DNA of 33,669 bases from NCBI GenBank assembly GCA_902793555.1, contig CADBEF010000003.1, positions 1 through 33,669 on the forward strand, written 5' to 3'. Shown here piece after piece: positions 1 to 9,200 of the stretch. The translations under genes were made by a program, and so were the position numbers. The DNA comes from an uncultured bacterium. GTDB lineage: Bacteria; Verrucomicrobiota; Kiritimatiellia; RFP12; UBA3636. Numbering within the stretch: the stretch's first letter is position 1; every line of letters begins with the position of its first letter. The notes beneath the pieces were generated by a model. It saw only the letters and a program-made list of their open reading frames with translations, was not told the DNA's origin and did no database searches.

Positions 1-669
1 GATGTCGTCGGCGAGCACGGACGCGTCGCCCATCTCGCCCATCGCGGCGACGGTGCCGAACGCGCCGAGGAGGCCGACGACGGTGCCGAAGAGGCCGAGG
101 AGCGGCGAAAGCGTCGCGGCGGTCGAGATCATCGAGGCCTTGCGGTTCTCGAGGCGCAGCTCGCGGGCGAGCTTGTCCTCGGCGATCGTCTTGGCCTCCT
201 GGTAGCCCGCCTTTTCGCGGTGCCGGAAGACGGTCTCGACGACGCGGGCGAGGATCGACCCGGACGTGCGGCACAGCTCGGCCACCTCGTCGGTCTTGCC
301 GGCCTTCCAGAGCTCGACGACCCTGTCGGCGAACCCGTCGGGCGCCATGCGCGAGCGGCGCAGGTTGCAGAAACGCTCGAGCGCGCAGCCGAGGCCGAGC
401 ACGGACAGGAGCGCGATGAAGTACATCGTGTTGCCGCCCTGCTCCCAGTAGATGCGCCACCGCTCCGCGCCGGAGATCTCCTTCGTGGCTTCGGCCGCGG
501 CCCCCTCGGCCGCCGGCTCCGCTTCGGCCGGCTGCGCGGCTTCCGCCGCTTCGGCCGCCGCCGGCGCCTCGGCCGCAGGCTCGGCCTTGGCCGCCTCCTG
601 CGCCCACGCGGCCCTCAGGAACAGCACGCCCGCCAGCGCGAGCGCCGTCATTGCAAGTCTCGTCTTCAT
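1..669 (-). CDS. ExbB/TolQ/MotA-family proton channel protein (3' end outside window)
   Basis: The reading frame starts with ATG at 669 and stays open to the left edge, so 223 residues are visible and the C-terminus is missing. It opens with a signal peptide (MKTRLAMTALALAGVLFLR.., ending near AWA, residue 23). An Ala/Glu/Pro-rich periplasmic stretch follows to about residue 63, then a first membrane helix around residues 84-95 (FIALLSVLGLGC). A cytoplasmic domain contains RVVETVFRHRE. The second helix begins with the family hallmark LSPLLGLFGTVVGLL near residues 187-201. Such proteins form the inner-membrane channel that uses the proton gradient to energise outer-membrane transport or envelope processes, with an ExbD/TolR partner that would lie beyond the window. 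AAGGA sits 9 nt before the ATG and next to the stop codon of the upstream acyl-CoA dehydrogenase gene 16 nt away, so the two are probably cotranscribed. The family is clear, but ExbB, TolQ and other branches cannot be told apart here. Confidence 0.88.
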   Translation of the reverse strand, partial: MKTRLAMTALALAGVLFLRAAWAQEAAKAEPAAEAPAAAEAAEAAQPAEAEPAAEGAAAEATKEISGAERWRIYWEQGGNTMYFIALLSVLGLGCALERFCNLRRSRMAPDGFADRVVELWKAGKTDEVAELCRTSGSILARVVETVFRHREKAGYQEAKTIAEDKLARELRLENRKASMISTAATLSPLLGLFGTVVGLLGAFGTVAAMGEMGDASVLADDI

Positions 670-685
670 GTCGTCCGGTTTCCTT

Positions 686-1855
686 CTAGATCAGGCCGGC
701 GGCGGCTTCCTTCACCAGCTCGCGGCCGATGACGTCGCGCTGGATCTGGTTGGTGCCCTCGTAGATCTGCGTGATCTTCGCGTCGCGCATCATCTTCTCG
801 ACGGGGTACTCCTTCATGTAGCCGTAGCCGCCGAGCGCCTGGACGGCGTCGGTGGTGACGGACATCGCCACGTCGGAGGCGTAGCACTTGGCCATGGCGG
901 AGATCTTCGAGATGTCCTTCGCGCCGCTGTCCATGTACTGCGCGCAGCGGTAGACGAGCGCCTTGGCGGCCTCGACCTTCATCGCCATGTCGGCGAGCAT
1001 GAAGCGGTAGCCCTGGTTGGCGTTGAGCGGCTGGCCGAACTGGTGGCGCTCGCGCGAGTACTTGATCGCGCATTCGAGCGCGCCCTCGGCGATGCCGAGC
1101 GCCTGCGCGGCGACGGACGGGCGGGAGCGGTCGAGCGTCTTCATCGCGACGAAGAACCCGCGTCCCTCGCCCCAGATGACGTTCTCCTTCGGGACGCGGC
1201 AGTCCTGGAACACGAGCTCGCGCGTGGAGGACGCGCGGATGCCCATCTTGTTCTCCTTCTTGCCGTAGGTGAAGCCGGGCGTGCCGTCCTCGACGACGAA
1301 AAACGTCGCGCCGCGCGCGCCCTTGGCGCGGTCGGTCGTGGTGCAGACGGTGTAGATCTTCGCCTCGCCGCCGTTGGTGATCCACTGCTTGGTGCCGTTG
1401 AGGACGTAGCAGTCGCCGTCCTTCACCGCGGTCGTGGCGACGCCCGCGGCGTCCGACCCGGCGTTCGCCTCGGTGAGGGCGAACGCGGCGATCTCGCCGG
1501 CGGCGATGCGGGGCAGGTACTTGGCCTTCTGCTCGTCGTTGCCGCAGAGCAGGATCGGGAGCGTGCCGAGCGCGGTTCCGAAGAGCGAGAGGGCGATGCC
1601 GGCGCAGTACTTGGAGAGCTCCTCGACGGCGATCACCATGTCCATCGTGTTGCCGCCCATGCCGCCGTACTGCTCGGGGATGAACAGGCCGAAGAGGCCC
1701 GCGTCCGCGAAGTCCTTGACGATATCGTGCGGGAAGACGCCCTCCGCGTCGTACTTCTCGCGGACGGGGACGATCTTCTTCTCGCCGATCTCGCGGCAGA
1801 GGTTCTTGATTTCGAGTTGGAGTTCGGTCAGGCCGAAGTCGGCGGGTTTGTCCAT
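686..1855 (-). CDS. acyl-CoA dehydrogenase (short-chain/butyryl type likely)
   Basis: This 389-residue flavoprotein has the full family length. It is expected to oxidise acyl-CoA to 2-enoyl-CoA in the cytoplasm, passing electrons to electron transfer flavoprotein. The FAD/substrate signature FALTEANAGSD lies at residues 125-135. The catalytic base is the Glu of IYEGTNQ (Glu366), at the position used by short- and medium-chain enzymes. QALGGYGYMKEYPVEKMMRDAKI is another conserved C-terminal block. The ATG at 1855 was chosen because the family N-terminus aligns from MDKPADFGL; the 16 codons upstream look like leader. No strong Shine-Dalgarno site is visible. The gene is followed 16 nt later by an exbB-like gene, and no beta-oxidation partner or etfAB is adjacent. 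Substrate chain length is an inference from general similarity to butyryl-CoA dehydrogenases. Confidence 0.95.
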   Translation of the reverse strand: MDKPADFGLTELQLEIKNLCREIGEKKIVPVREKYDAEGVFPHDIVKDFADAGLFGLFIPEQYGGMGGNTMDMVIAVEELSKYCAGIALSLFGTALGTLPILLCGNDEQKAKYLPRIAAGEIAAFALTEANAGSDAAGVATTAVKDGDCYVLNGTKQWITNGGEAKIYTVCTTTDRAKGARGATFFVVEDGTPGFTYGKKENKMGIRASSTRELVFQDCRVPKENVIWGEGRGFFVAMKTLDRSRPSVAAQALGIAEGALECAIKYSRERHQFGQPLNANQGYRFMLADMAMKVEAAKALVYRCAQYMDSGAKDISKISAMAKCYASDVAMSVTTDAVQALGGYGYMKEYPVEKMMRDAKITQIYEGTNQIQRDVIGRELVKEAAAGLI

Positions 1856-1893
1856 GGCGTGGAGGGCGGGTTGGTGTGTTCGAAACGCCCGGA

Positions 1894-1921
1894 ATGCTAC
1901 CAAAAATCAGGCGGTTTGCAA
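1894..1921 (-). promoter_or_regulatory. candidate promoter for the acyl-CoA dehydrogenase gene
   Basis: TTGCAA (1916-1921) and TAGCAT (1894-1899) are 16 bp apart on the minus strand, each matching 4 of 6 consensus positions. The -35 element sits inside a perfect 10-bp palindrome, GTTTGCAAAC (1914-1923), which could also be a regulator site. The predicted leader is about 30 nt. Confidence 0.35.
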
Positions 1922-1939
1922 ACGGCAAAAATTTTCCGC

Positions 1940-1968
1940 TTGCATTCGTTCCGGGTTTTTGCTAGAGT
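1940..1968 (+). promoter_or_regulatory. candidate promoter for the tRNA pair
   Basis: TTGCAT (1940-1945) and TAGAGT (1963-1968) have an ideal 17-bp spacing. They lie about 50 nt upstream of the first tRNA, consistent with a short 5' leader removed by RNase P. The region 1856-2020 therefore holds divergent promoters and no gene. Confidence 0.45.
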
Positions 1969-2020
1969 TGCCACCCGTCTTCGCGACACACGGCCTTCGG
2001 GCCCGGTCGCCGGACCGCGC

Positions 2021-2097
2021 GCGTCTCTCGCCCAATTGGATAGAGCACCTGACTACGGATCAGGAGGTTGCAGGTTCGAATCCTGCGAGACGCGCCA
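2021..2097 (+). tRNA. tRNA-Arg (anticodon ACG)
   Basis: The 77-nt cloverleaf has acceptor GCGTCTC/GAGACGC, D-arm GCCC..GAGC, anticodon stem CCTGA/TCAGG with loop CTACGGA, and T-arm GCAGG TTCGAAT CCTGC. The discriminator is G and the CCA is encoded. Anticodon ACG, presumably edited to ICG, reads CGN arginine codons. The D-stem has one C12-A23 mismatch, where most tRNA-Arg(ACG) genes carry T12. It sits 4 nt before the next tRNA, so both are probably processed from one transcript. Confidence 0.93.
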
Positions 2098-2101
2098 TTC
2101 T

Positions 2102-2178
<77 letters not shown>

Positions 2179-2182
2179 ACTT

Positions 2183-2221
2183 GGAACCCGCCGCGGCGCA
2201 CGCCCGGCGGGTTCCCTTTTT
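2183..2221 (+). terminator. rho-independent terminator after the tRNAs
   Basis: A perfect 11-bp stem pairs GGAACCCGCCG (2183-2193) with CGGCGGGTTCC (2205-2215) around a 10-nt loop. It is followed by CTTTTT. It lies 4 nt after the second tRNA and just before the -10 of the next gene. Confidence 0.88.
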
Positions 2222-2231
2222 CGCGCGGACC

Positions 2232-2240
2232 TGCTAGAAT
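2232..2240 (+). promoter_or_regulatory. extended -10 promoter of the fumarase alpha gene, leaderless-type
   Basis: TGCTAGAAT is an extended -10 element (TG, one base, TAGAAT at 2235-2240). It ends 8 nt before the ATG at 2249, so transcription would start at or next to the start codon. No convincing -35 is seen because the tRNA terminator occupies that space. No Shine-Dalgarno sequence precedes the ATG. Confidence 0.45.
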
Positions 2241-2248
2241 GCGCCGCC

Positions 2249-3109
2249 ATGGACACGACGAAAGCCACCGACATCCTCGCGGACCTGATCCGCCGCGCCT
2301 CCACGGAACTGCCCGCCGACGTCCTCGACGCGCTCGCCCGCGCCGAAGAGGCCGAGGCGCCGGGCGGGCCGGCGCGCGCGTCGCTGGCGACGATCCGCGA
2401 GAACGCCCGCATCGCCCGCGAAGGCTCCGTTCCCGCCTGCCAGGACACCGGCACGCCGTCCTTCTGGTTCGACCTGCCGGACGGAACCCCCGTCCTGCCC
2501 CTGCGCGAGGCGGTCCGCGAAGCGGTCGCCCGGGCGACCGCCGCCGGGCACCTGCGCCTGAACGTGATCGAGGTGCCGTCGGGGCGGCAGGTTTCGTCCA
2601 ACTTCGCGGAGGGTTCGCCCGCGATCCATTTCCGCTTCGGTCCGCCGGAAACGACCGAGCCGCGCGCGACGGTCCTCCTGAAGGGCGGCGGCTCGGAGAA
2701 CCAGGGCCGCCAGTATTCGCTGCCCGATTCCGGGCTCGGCGCGGGCCGCGACGCGGAGGGCGTCCGCCGGTGCCTGCTCGACGCCGTCTGGCGCGCGCAG
2801 GGAGCTGGCTGCGCGCCGGGCGTGCTCGGCGTCTGCGTCGGCGGCGACCGCGCGGGCGCCTTCGCGTGCGCCAAGGAGCAGCTGCTGCGCCCGCTCGCGG
2901 ACGAATCGCCCGACCCGGCGCTGGCGGCGCTGGAGAAACGCGTCCTCGCGGAGGCGAACGGCCTGGGCGTCGGCCCGATGGGCCTGGGCGGCCGCACGAC
3001 GCTGCTGGGCGTCAAGATCGCGGCGAGGCCGCGCGTCCCGGCGTCGCATTTCGTCACGGTCGCCTACAACTGCTGGGCCGTGCGGCGCGCGTCCGCCCCG
3101 CTGGCGTAA
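2249..3109 (+). CDS. class I (iron-sulfur) fumarate hydratase/tartrate dehydratase, alpha subunit
   Basis: This 286-residue protein matches the alpha subunit of two-subunit [4Fe-4S] fumarases and L(+)-tartrate dehydratases. They interconvert fumarate and malate, or dehydrate tartrate. The three cysteines expected to hold the cluster are visible: Cys64 in ACQDTGT, Cys188 in GAGCAPGVLG and Cys275 in NCWAVRR. LLKGGGSENQ (residues 143-152) is the family substrate-binding block. The ATG at 2249 was preferred because the frame upstream runs through the terminator and the tRNA. The promoter places the transcript start next to this ATG. The beta subunit normally follows directly, but here the next gene is convergent, so beta must be encoded elsewhere. 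Fumarase is more likely than tartrate dehydratase on general grounds, but sequence alone does not decide. Confidence 0.92.
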   Translation: MDTTKATDILADLIRRASTELPADVLDALARAEEAEAPGGPARASLATIRENARIAREGSVPACQDTGTPSFWFDLPDGTPVLPLREAVREAVARATAAGHLRLNVIEVPSGRQVSSNFAEGSPAIHFRFGPPETTEPRATVLLKGGGSENQGRQYSLPDSGLGAGRDAEGVRRCLLDAVWRAQGAGCAPGVLGVCVGGDRAGAFACAKEQLLRPLADESPDPALAALEKRVLAEANGLGVGPMGLGGRTTLLGVKIAARPRVPASHFVTVAYNCWAVRRASAPLA

Positions 3110-3152
3110 CGCGGGTCGAAGCCGCCGCCCGCACTTGCCGCGGCCGGGGACG

Positions 3153-3192
3153 GAAAAGGAACGGGGCGGGCGCTCGACGCGCCCGCCCCGTT
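3153..3192 (-). terminator. terminator of the large surface-protein operon
   Basis: A perfect 13-bp stem pairs 3160-3172 with 3180-3192 around a 7-nt loop. It is followed on the minus strand by TCCTTTTCC. It starts 19 nt after the stop codon of the 4222-residue gene and lies between two convergent genes. The T-rich side favours the minus strand, but the hairpin may also stop plus-strand transcripts from the fumarase gene. Confidence 0.8.
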
Positions 3193-3211
3193 CAGCGGAG
3201 CCGGATCGTCC

Positions 3212-6200
3212 CTACCGGACGAACTTCCACTCGCCGTCGGGATCGCGGTAGAGCGTCCCGGAGGGCTTGGCGGCGCCGGGATCGACGAAGCGCCAGTTGC
3301 CGTCGGCGTCGCGCACGAGCGTGCCCTCGCCGCGGGCGGCCTCGCGGAAGGACCAGGTGCCGGTCGCGTCGCGGAGCCAGGTCCAGTAGGACCAGGTGCC
3401 GTCGCCGTTGTCGACCATCTTGCCGTAGTCGGCGTAGATCTTCACGCGGTAGAAGCCGGCGGTGAAGTCGACGCCCTCGGCCTGGTCGGCCGGCGTCATG
3501 CGGGCCGTGCCGGGCGCGGAGAGGTGGTCGTTGACGCCGTCGCCGGCCGCGTAGAAGACCGCGCCGTCGTCGTTGGCGACGTCGAACGTGGCGACGACGC
3601 CCCACGCCGGATCGTCGAGCGCGGCCTTGCGCTGCAGCTCGTACGTCAAGACGACGCCGGGCCGGAGGGCCGGGTAGGCGATGTCGACGTACGGAACGCC
3701 GTTTTCGTCGAAGGCGAGCGCGGGCACGGCGTAGGGCACGGCTTCGTCCGCCTTGTTCGGATCGGAGCCGGCGAGGAACTCCTCGAGGTCGCCGATGCCG
3801 TCGCCGTCCGTGTCCGTCAGGTGCGTGTCGGTGCCGGTCACGAGGATTTCCATCGCGTCCGTGAGGCCGTCCAGGTCCGTGTCGGGCGTGCGCGGGTCGG
3901 AGTCGAGGACGCCGTCCGCGTATTCCTCCCAGTAGGCGAGGCCGCCGGCGGAGGAGGTCTGGTAGCCGCTGACGGAGAGGGTTCCGCCGAGTTTCCACCA
4001 CTCCCACGCGTCGGGCAGCAGGTCGTTGTCCGTGTCGCGGTCGTGCAGGACGATCATGAGGCCCTTGACGTCGTCGCGGACGACGATCGGCGAGGCCGCC
4101 GGGTCGAGGTTCGGGCTGACGGTGCCGGTCTGGACGGCGACGCCCTGCGTTTCCCAGTCGTCCGCCACGCCGTTTCCGTTGGAATCGACGAACGCGCGGA
4201 TCGCGTAGACGCCGCCGACGAGGTTCGACACGGCGAAGGCGCCCTTTTCGCGGCGCACGGTCTGCAAGACCGGAACGCCGGAAACGGAGGTGCTCGTCTT
4301 CGCCTGGTCGGCGACCTTGAACACCTGGAGCACGAGGTCGTGCGGGAACGTCTTCTTGACGAGGACGATGCGCAGGCCGGACGCGGGCTTCTTGGCGAAC
4401 TCCAGGTGGATGTCGCCCGTCTCGTAGTCGATCGTGCCGGACCAGGCCGTGCTGGTGGCGTTGGTCGTGCTGGAGGCGTAGAGGATGCCGTCGGCGGCGG
4501 AGTCGTTGAAGAACTCCTCGGCCCACGTGCCCTCGCCCGCCTGCCAGTTGTCGGGCGTTTCCGTTCCCTGCGCCTGCGGCGCGCGGACGAGCAGGACGCC
4601 CATCGCGCCGGGCGCGACCAGGCCCGGATCGACGTTCGCCTCGAACGTGTTGTCGGCGGCGACGCCGGCGGTCGTTCCGAGTTCGGCGACGACTTCGCGT
4701 TCCATCACCTTTCCGTAGTACCGGATGGTTCCTTCGGCGGTGTAGAGACCGCGGTTCTCGCCGGAGTTGTCGAGGTGGAACTTCTCCTGGACGGCTTGCT
4801 GGCCGTAGACCGTCGTCTGCACGCGCGTGCGCTCGGTGATGCGGTACATGTAGTAGCCGTCCTCGAGCGCGAGGAACTTCTTGGGATCCTCGAGCTGCGG
4901 CGTGGCGGTGTAGTAGTAGAGGTCCGTGCCGGGCTTGCCGTGGCAGAGCGGGAATCCGACCGTGAGGTCCTCGACGACGGGCGTGCCCGTGTCGTCGTCC
5001 GGTCCGGAGAGCTTGTACAGGTCGAACCGGACGCCGGCGTTGCGGGAATCCATCTCCCACTCGAACTCGACCACGTTGCCGCGGACCTTCGTGAGCTGCG
5101 TCGGGTAGCGGGCCTTCAACGGGCGGCGGCTTTCGGGCGTGCCGCCGTAGACCTGGAACACGCCGCCGGCGAGGTCCTGCTTGCGCGGGCCGTCGGTGGC
5201 CGCGACCTTCCAGGTCACGTCGATCACGTTGGTTTCGCCGAGGAGGAAGCCGTACCCGATGCGGTTTCCGTAGTTCTCCACGGGCAGGATCTGCGTGGCG
5301 CGCAGGAGGTCGGCCTCGTGGAAGAAGGTACGCGGCGCGTCGACGACGCAGCGGTAGACGTTGCGCGTGATCGTCTGGCTCGACGAGGTCGTCGTGGACA
5401 CGTCCACGCGGGCGACGCGCGTCGTGGAGAACAGGTACGTGTTCACCCAGTCGTAGCCGGCGGGCACCGCGGCCGGCAAAGTGCGCAGGGCTGCGGCCTT
5501 CCACTGGGCGGCCGTTCCGGTGTAGCTCTGCGGCTTGCCGTCGCCGTCCGTGTCGCGGTCGCGCAGGACGACGTGGACGTCCTCCAGGTCGGCGGCCACG
5601 CGAAGGGTCGAGTTGGTGATCGCGAGCGGCGGGCACCAGGACGGGACCTGGATCGGGCAGGCCGAACCGCCGAGGAAGCCCCAGCCCTGCGTGTCGCCGG
5701 GACCGAAGCGTCCGTCGCCGTCCGAATCGACCCAGCCGACCACGGCGTAGTAGCCGGCGGAGAGGCCGTGCAGCTCGAAGTAGCCGTTCGCGTTCGGCGT
5801 CGCCTTGGCGACCGGGTTGCCGGAAACGCCGAGGCTCGTCGACGCCTTCGCGGGCAGCGGGTACGCCTGGACCACGGTCTTGCCGGGCACCAGTCCGGCC
5901 GCGAGGCGGCCGTAGTAGTGGACGTGGCCCTTGATGGCCGCGTACAAGCGGGAATCGTCCTGCGCGTTGTTGATCGCGAAGGAACCGTTCACGCTCTGCG
6001 CCGCGACGGACGACGGGCCGTTGTTGATGTTCTCCTTGATCGTGTACGTGTAGGTTCCGCTCGGCAGGTCGACGAGCGAGCGGCCGTTCTCCAGCTGCGG
6101 AACGTAGGTATAGTAGTAGTCGTCGTCCGTGACCTTGCCGTGGCGGACGGGGAACGGCACGTAGAGGTTGTCGATCACGGCCGTACCGGCGGCGTTCTTC

Positions 6201-9200
6201 ACGGTGAAGAACACGCCTTCGGTGCGCCAGTCCATTTCCCACTTGAACTCGACGAGCGAGCCGTAGACGGTGGAGCCGGCGACCGGGGAGACTGCCTTCA
6301 TCGTCCGGCGCGTGCCGGTGCCGGTGTAGCTCGTTTCGGTCGTGTAGTTGGGCTTCAGGGCGAGGACGAACGAGCCGGTCGCGAGGTCTTCCTCGCCGGT
6401 GGTGTTGTCCGCGTGGACCTTCCACGTGTAGACGCCCGACTCCTGGCCCTTCAGGTCGATGCCCTTGAGACCGGCCTCGACGTAGTCGCCTTCGTGGACG
6501 AAGGTGCGCGGGGCCTCGACCTTGAGCTTGGCGACGCGCGTGCCGGAGGAGTTCTCGATGAACACCTGGTAGGCCGTCACGTTCTCGTTCGTGCTCGCCG
6601 GCCAGGAGAAGCGCGGGAAGCCGAAGAGCTCGTCCGTCAGCGGAATCGTCGTTTCGACCGAATCGGGCCCGACGAGCACCGCGTCGTACAGCGAAAGGCC
6701 AGCGGGCTCCCCGCCGTCCCAGGTTCCGTTCCCGTTTCCGTCGAGCCAGCCGAAGAACCGGTTGTAGCCGCCGACGGCGTGGGTTCCCTTCGTGCGGATG
6801 AAGCCGCCGATCTCGAGCGGATAGGTGTACCCGTCGAGCTGGTATTCGATCGAGAACTGCTTGCCGACGAGGGGCCCGGTGCACAGGACGTAGCCGGCCT
6901 CCATCTCGAGGTAGAGCGCCAGGCCGTCCGCCTCGCTGGCGAACTGCAGCATCTCCGGGTTGAACGCGGAGGACGTGTACGTGACGTCGCTCGCCGGGTC
7001 GTCTTCGACCATGCGGACGGTGATCGTCGCGGACCGGACGTTCCCGTAGGGCAGCTTCGTCGCGGCGAAGGAGGAGCCTTCGACGACGCGCGTCCCGTCG
7101 GAACCGAAGACGAGGCCCGCGATGGCGACGCCGTCGCCCGTGGTGTACAGGCCGTCGGGCGAGCCGCCCATGTAGATCGTCTTGGCCCCGTCGCCGTTGA
7201 GGGTCGTGCCCTTGCGGCGCTCCGAATAGGTCGCGACGGTCGGATTGGCGGAGCCGAAGACGCCGCCGGTCCCGTCGCCGGCGCCTTCCGGTGCGGCGTA
7301 GTCGCCGGCGTAGAGGAACCGCAGCGACATCTTCGGCGTCGGGAACGAACTCGCGCTCCGGGGATCGCTGCCCGCGAGGTACTCCTCGTAGTTGGTCCAG
7401 CCGTCGTCGTCGAGGTCGCCCTCGGCGTCGTAGCGGTCGGGATCGAGGCCGTTGTCGATTTCCCAGCGCGCGGGCATCATGTCGCCGTCGTCGTGGAGCT
7501 CGCCCCAGGTGAGGGCGCCCGCGGCGGACTGGCTGTCGTAGTCCATGCGGCCGTCGCCGGCGGAGTCCATCTTGTCGTCGGAGGTGCCGGCGCGATCCTC
7601 CTGGTGCGGGTCGAGGCCGTCGCCGTCGCGATCGCCGTAGGCGCCGCCGCCGACCAGGTTGGTCGTCGAGTGGTGCTGGTCCGGGTCGTCCGACACGTCC
7701 GCGATGTACGAGAACGTGACTTCGTAGGCGGTCGGGACCATGTTGGTGAGCGCCCCTTCCGTGACGAAGGGGGACCAGTCAAGGCGCGGGTAGTCCCACA
7801 GCGAATCCGTGAGGGGAATCGTCGTCTCGACGTTGTCCCAACTCACGAGCGACGGACGCGGGATCGAGAGGCCCATCGGTTCGAAACCGGGGGTCCACTT
7901 GCCGTCGCCGTCGAGGTCCAGCCAGCCGAGGAACCGGTTGTAGCCCGACACCATGTGGTCGTGGGTGCCGGCCGCGATGCGGGTCATGCCCCTGACGGCG
8001 TACGGGAACGACCGTCCGCCGACCGTGTATTCGACCGTGAAGTTGCTCCCGACGACGTCCGTCCCCGGATCGAGGTAGATCGTTCCGGACGACAGGTGCA
8101 GCAGTCCGAGCGACCCTTTGGCCTTGTTTTCGAGGAAGACGCCGTAGTCCGGGTCCGTCTCGTACGGCTTGAGGGTCTGCGTGGTCGTGGACCCGTTCAG
8201 CAAGTACGAAATCTCGGCCGTGCCGATGTTGACGTTGTTGAGGGAGTGGATCAGGGAGAACGACCTCGTGACGCCGCCCAGGCTCAATCCGACGCCGTCG
8301 CCGGCCCGCGCGAACTCGCCGCTCTCGACGATCGTGCCGCGGTAGCGGCCGTCGTACCAGCCGCCCATCTTGGGGAGGCCCTTCAACGGATCGTCCTTTT
8401 CGACGCCGGTCGTCTTTTCGCTGTACGTCTCGAGGTACGGAACGCCGACGACGGTCTGGTCCTCGTCCGCGAACACGTTTTCCCCGTTGTAGTAGAACGT
8501 GGCGTTGAAGAGGGGCTGCGGGAAGATGTCGGCGCGGTCCGGCTCGGTGCCGGCCATGAACTCTTCCCAGTTGGTCCAGCCGTCGCCGTCGAGGTCGGCG
8601 TTTCCGTCGTGGCGGTTCGGGTCGATGCCGTAGCGGATTTCCCAGGCGTTGTCCATGCCGTCGCCGTCGTCGTAGAGCTCGCCGTAGGTGAGGCTGCGGC
8701 TGTCGGGACGGGAGTAGTAGTCGGAGTAGCCGTCCGAATCCGTGTCGTAGCGGAAGGGGCTCGTGCGGGCGAGGTACTCGGCGTAGTTGTCGAGGCCGTC
8801 GCCGTCCGGGTCGCCGTAGGCGCCGTTCCGGCCGTCCGCGGAGTTCGGATCGAGCCCGTAGGCGATTTCCCACCAGTCGGGCATGCCGTCGCCGTCGGAA
8901 TCGATGCCTTCGACCGCGGTTCCGCGGCCCTTGCCGTCCCACATTTCGACGTCGATGTCGGCCACCGCGTCCATGAGCGGGAGCATGTCGGAGAGGACGG
9001 GCACGCCGGTGTAGCGCCCGTAGAAGTCGAGCTTGCCGGCGAACGCGGCGGGGGCGATTTCCATCGGACCGCTGACCGCGGTGCGGTAGAACATCCCGTA
9101 CGGGTTCATCGAGTTGCGGATCTGTCCGAGCTGGACGTCGGTCGAGCCGGCCGCGGGAAGCTGGGCGGGAACGACGTCGTCCTGGCGGTACGGGATGAAA

